Shown in pieces: positions 63,095 through 64,000 of a stretch of DNA of 64,000 nucleotides. The notes under the pieces are model-generated. The model did no database searches. It saw only the letters and a list, made by a program, of their open reading frames with translations, and was not told where the DNA came from. The DNA is from Mucilaginibacter sp. 44-25 (GTDB lineage Bacteria > Bacteroidota > Bacteroidia > Sphingobacteriales > Sphingobacteriaceae). Each line of letters opens with the position of its first letter. Position 1 is the stretch's first letter. The stretch covers positions 248,001 to 312,000 of the forward strand of contig MKTS01000003.1 in assembly GCA_001898335.1 (NCBI GenBank). Reading direction: 5' to 3'. The position numbers were made by a program, and so were the translations under genes.

Positions 63095-63172
63095 ATGATC
63101 GCATTATTCATTATTTCCATCGCAGTGTTTGCATACATGGTGTATGTACTGCTTAAACCCGAAAAATTTTAA
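63095..63172 (+). CDS. kdpF: potassium-transporting ATPase subunit KdpF
   Basis: 25 residues, one membrane helix (ALFIISIAVFAYMVYVLL) and the KdpF ending KPEKF (usual form xPExF). It stabilises the KdpABC complex in the inner membrane. kdpA starts 3 bp after its stop. Confidence 0.9.
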   Translation: MIALFIISIAVFAYMVYVLLKPEKF

Positions 63173-63175
63173 CAC

Positions 63176-64000
63176 ATGAACCCCGAACTATCTGGAATTT
63201 TAGTTTCGTTCGCTATAACGCTGCTCATAGGCATCCCGCTGGGTAAATACCTGGCCAAAATGTTCGCTGGCGAAAAAGTATGGACGGATTTTATGAAGCC
63301 GATCGAAAACGGCATATACAAACTATCAGGCATCAGCCCTAACCAGCCAATGGATTGGAAACAGTTCTTAAAAGCCATGATGGTGATCAATTCGCTATGG
63401 TTGGTATACGGCTTCTTCGTATTAATGTACCAGGATAAATTGCCCCTTAACCCCGACGGCAACCCCGGCATGACACCCGACCTGGCTTTTAATACCATTA
63501 TCAGCTTTGTTGCCAACTGTAACCTGCAGCATTACAGCGGCGAAACAGGTGCTACCTATCTGATACAGCACTTTATATTCATGTTTCTGCAGTTTACCAG
63601 CGCTGCTACCGGTATAGCCTGCGCGGTTGCGGTATTTAAAGCCCTGCGCGATAAAACCACTGCTGATGTAGGTAACTTTTGGGTATACTTTGTAAAGTCT
63701 ATCACCCGGTTGTTATTGCCGTTATCTGTTGTTGTGGCTCTTATCCTTACCTTTAACGGCACACCTGCAAGTTATGCCGGCAAGGATAAATTTATCTCGC
63801 TGCAAGGCGATACCGTTAATGTATCGCGCGGTCCTGCCGCCCAGTTTATCGCTATAAAGCATTTGGGCACTAATGGCGGCGGCTGGTTTGGCGCCAACTC
63901 TGCCCACCCTTTGGAAAATCCCAACTATGTAACCAATATTACCGAGGTGGTTGCGCAAATGATTGTGCCCATGGCCATGATACTGGCGTTTGGCTACTTC
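63176..64000 (+). CDS. kdpA: potassium-transporting ATPase subunit KdpA, N-terminal part
   Basis: 275 residues to the window edge, frame open. Multiple membrane segments; the first selectivity-filter-like loop CNLQHYSGETG (about 112-124) and the second GTNGGGWFGANSAHPLENP (about 230-248) are diagnostic of KdpA, the K+-channel-like subunit of the Kdp pump. The rest of kdpA, and presumably kdpB and kdpC, lie to the right. Confidence 0.96.
   Translation, partial: MNPELSGILVSFAITLLIGIPLGKYLAKMFAGEKVWTDFMKPIENGIYKLSGISPNQPMDWKQFLKAMMVINSLWLVYGFFVLMYQDKLPLNPDGNPGMTPDLAFNTIISFVANCNLQHYSGETGATYLIQHFIFMFLQFTSAATGIACAVAVFKALRDKTTADVGNFWVYFVKSITRLLLPLSVVVALILTFNGTPASYAGKDKFISLQGDTVNVSRGPAAQFIAIKHLGTNGGGWFGANSAHPLENPNYVTNITEVVAQMIVPMAMILAFGYF

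Overview
The window reads as a chromosomal segment of a Bacteroidota bacterium, most likely family Sphingobacteriaceae (Mucilaginibacter/Pedobacter-like; the genus is inference). Supporting signs are a PorX-type regulator of type IX secretion, the gliding lipoprotein GldH, an LpxC-FabZ fusion, a b558-type three-gene succinate dehydrogenase, a TonB-dependent receptor with an N-terminal carboxypeptidase-regulatory domain, many DUF families typical of the phylum (DUF3857, DUF4142, DUF3078, DUF1800/DUF1501), almost no Shine-Dalgarno sequences, and repeated TAnnTTTG -7 promoter boxes, several lying only a few bases before a start codon. I saw no rRNA, tRNA, CRISPR array, prophage or insertion sequence. 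Gene content is mostly core metabolism and information processing.

Layout. 1-6 kb: partial porX (minus), then an HD phosphohydrolase and the lipid A block lpxD, lpxC-fabZ, lpxA with an orphan ABC ATPase. 6-16.8 kb: a thioredoxin-fold lipoprotein lacking CXXC, sdhCAB with palindromic spacers, a thioredoxin, an oxidoreductase, a DUF4142 lipoprotein, gcvH-vanZ-small lipoprotein, and feoAB. 16.9-28.6 kb: a SprT-like protease, ruvC, aat, two DUF3857 transglutaminase-like proteins (one catalytically degenerate) divergent from a DUF1800/DUF1501 export pair, glnS, and a stand-alone B12-binding mutase subunit with a crotonase. 28.8-37.3 kb: a porin-like protein, an NtrC-type regulator followed 4 bp later by a 72-residue protein that looks like an isolated histidine-kinase DHp hairpin, a membrane/envelope cluster, trmB, an alkyltransferase-like protein, a VOC protein beside a VOC half-domain, and a beta-barrel protein.

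37.3-53 kb: DNA repair and replication (tag, polA, tex), the PafA alkaline phosphatase, and a DNA exonuclease/ATP-dependent ligase pair. A minus-strand thiamine operon follows, led by a TPP riboswitch with an enlarged variable arm: TonB receptor, PnuT transporter, and an acyl-CoA-dehydrogenase-fold flavoprotein coupled to pnuT by a GTGA overlap. 53.4-58.1 kb: envelope proteins, two glucosaminidases, an O-methyltransferase and ruvX. 58.4-64 kb: holB-ricT-gldH, then an NtrC-family regulator, a terminator, a -24/-12-like element and the kdp potassium pump operon (a 27-residue ORF, kdpF, partial kdpA) running off the right edge.

Many spacers hold short palindromic repeats of several unrelated families. 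The most interesting leads are the third gene of the thiamine operon, the altered riboswitch arm, the orphan DHp protein, the sigma-54-like control of kdp, and the pseudo-transglutaminase pair. Protein names rest on motifs and recalled family features; no searches could be run.
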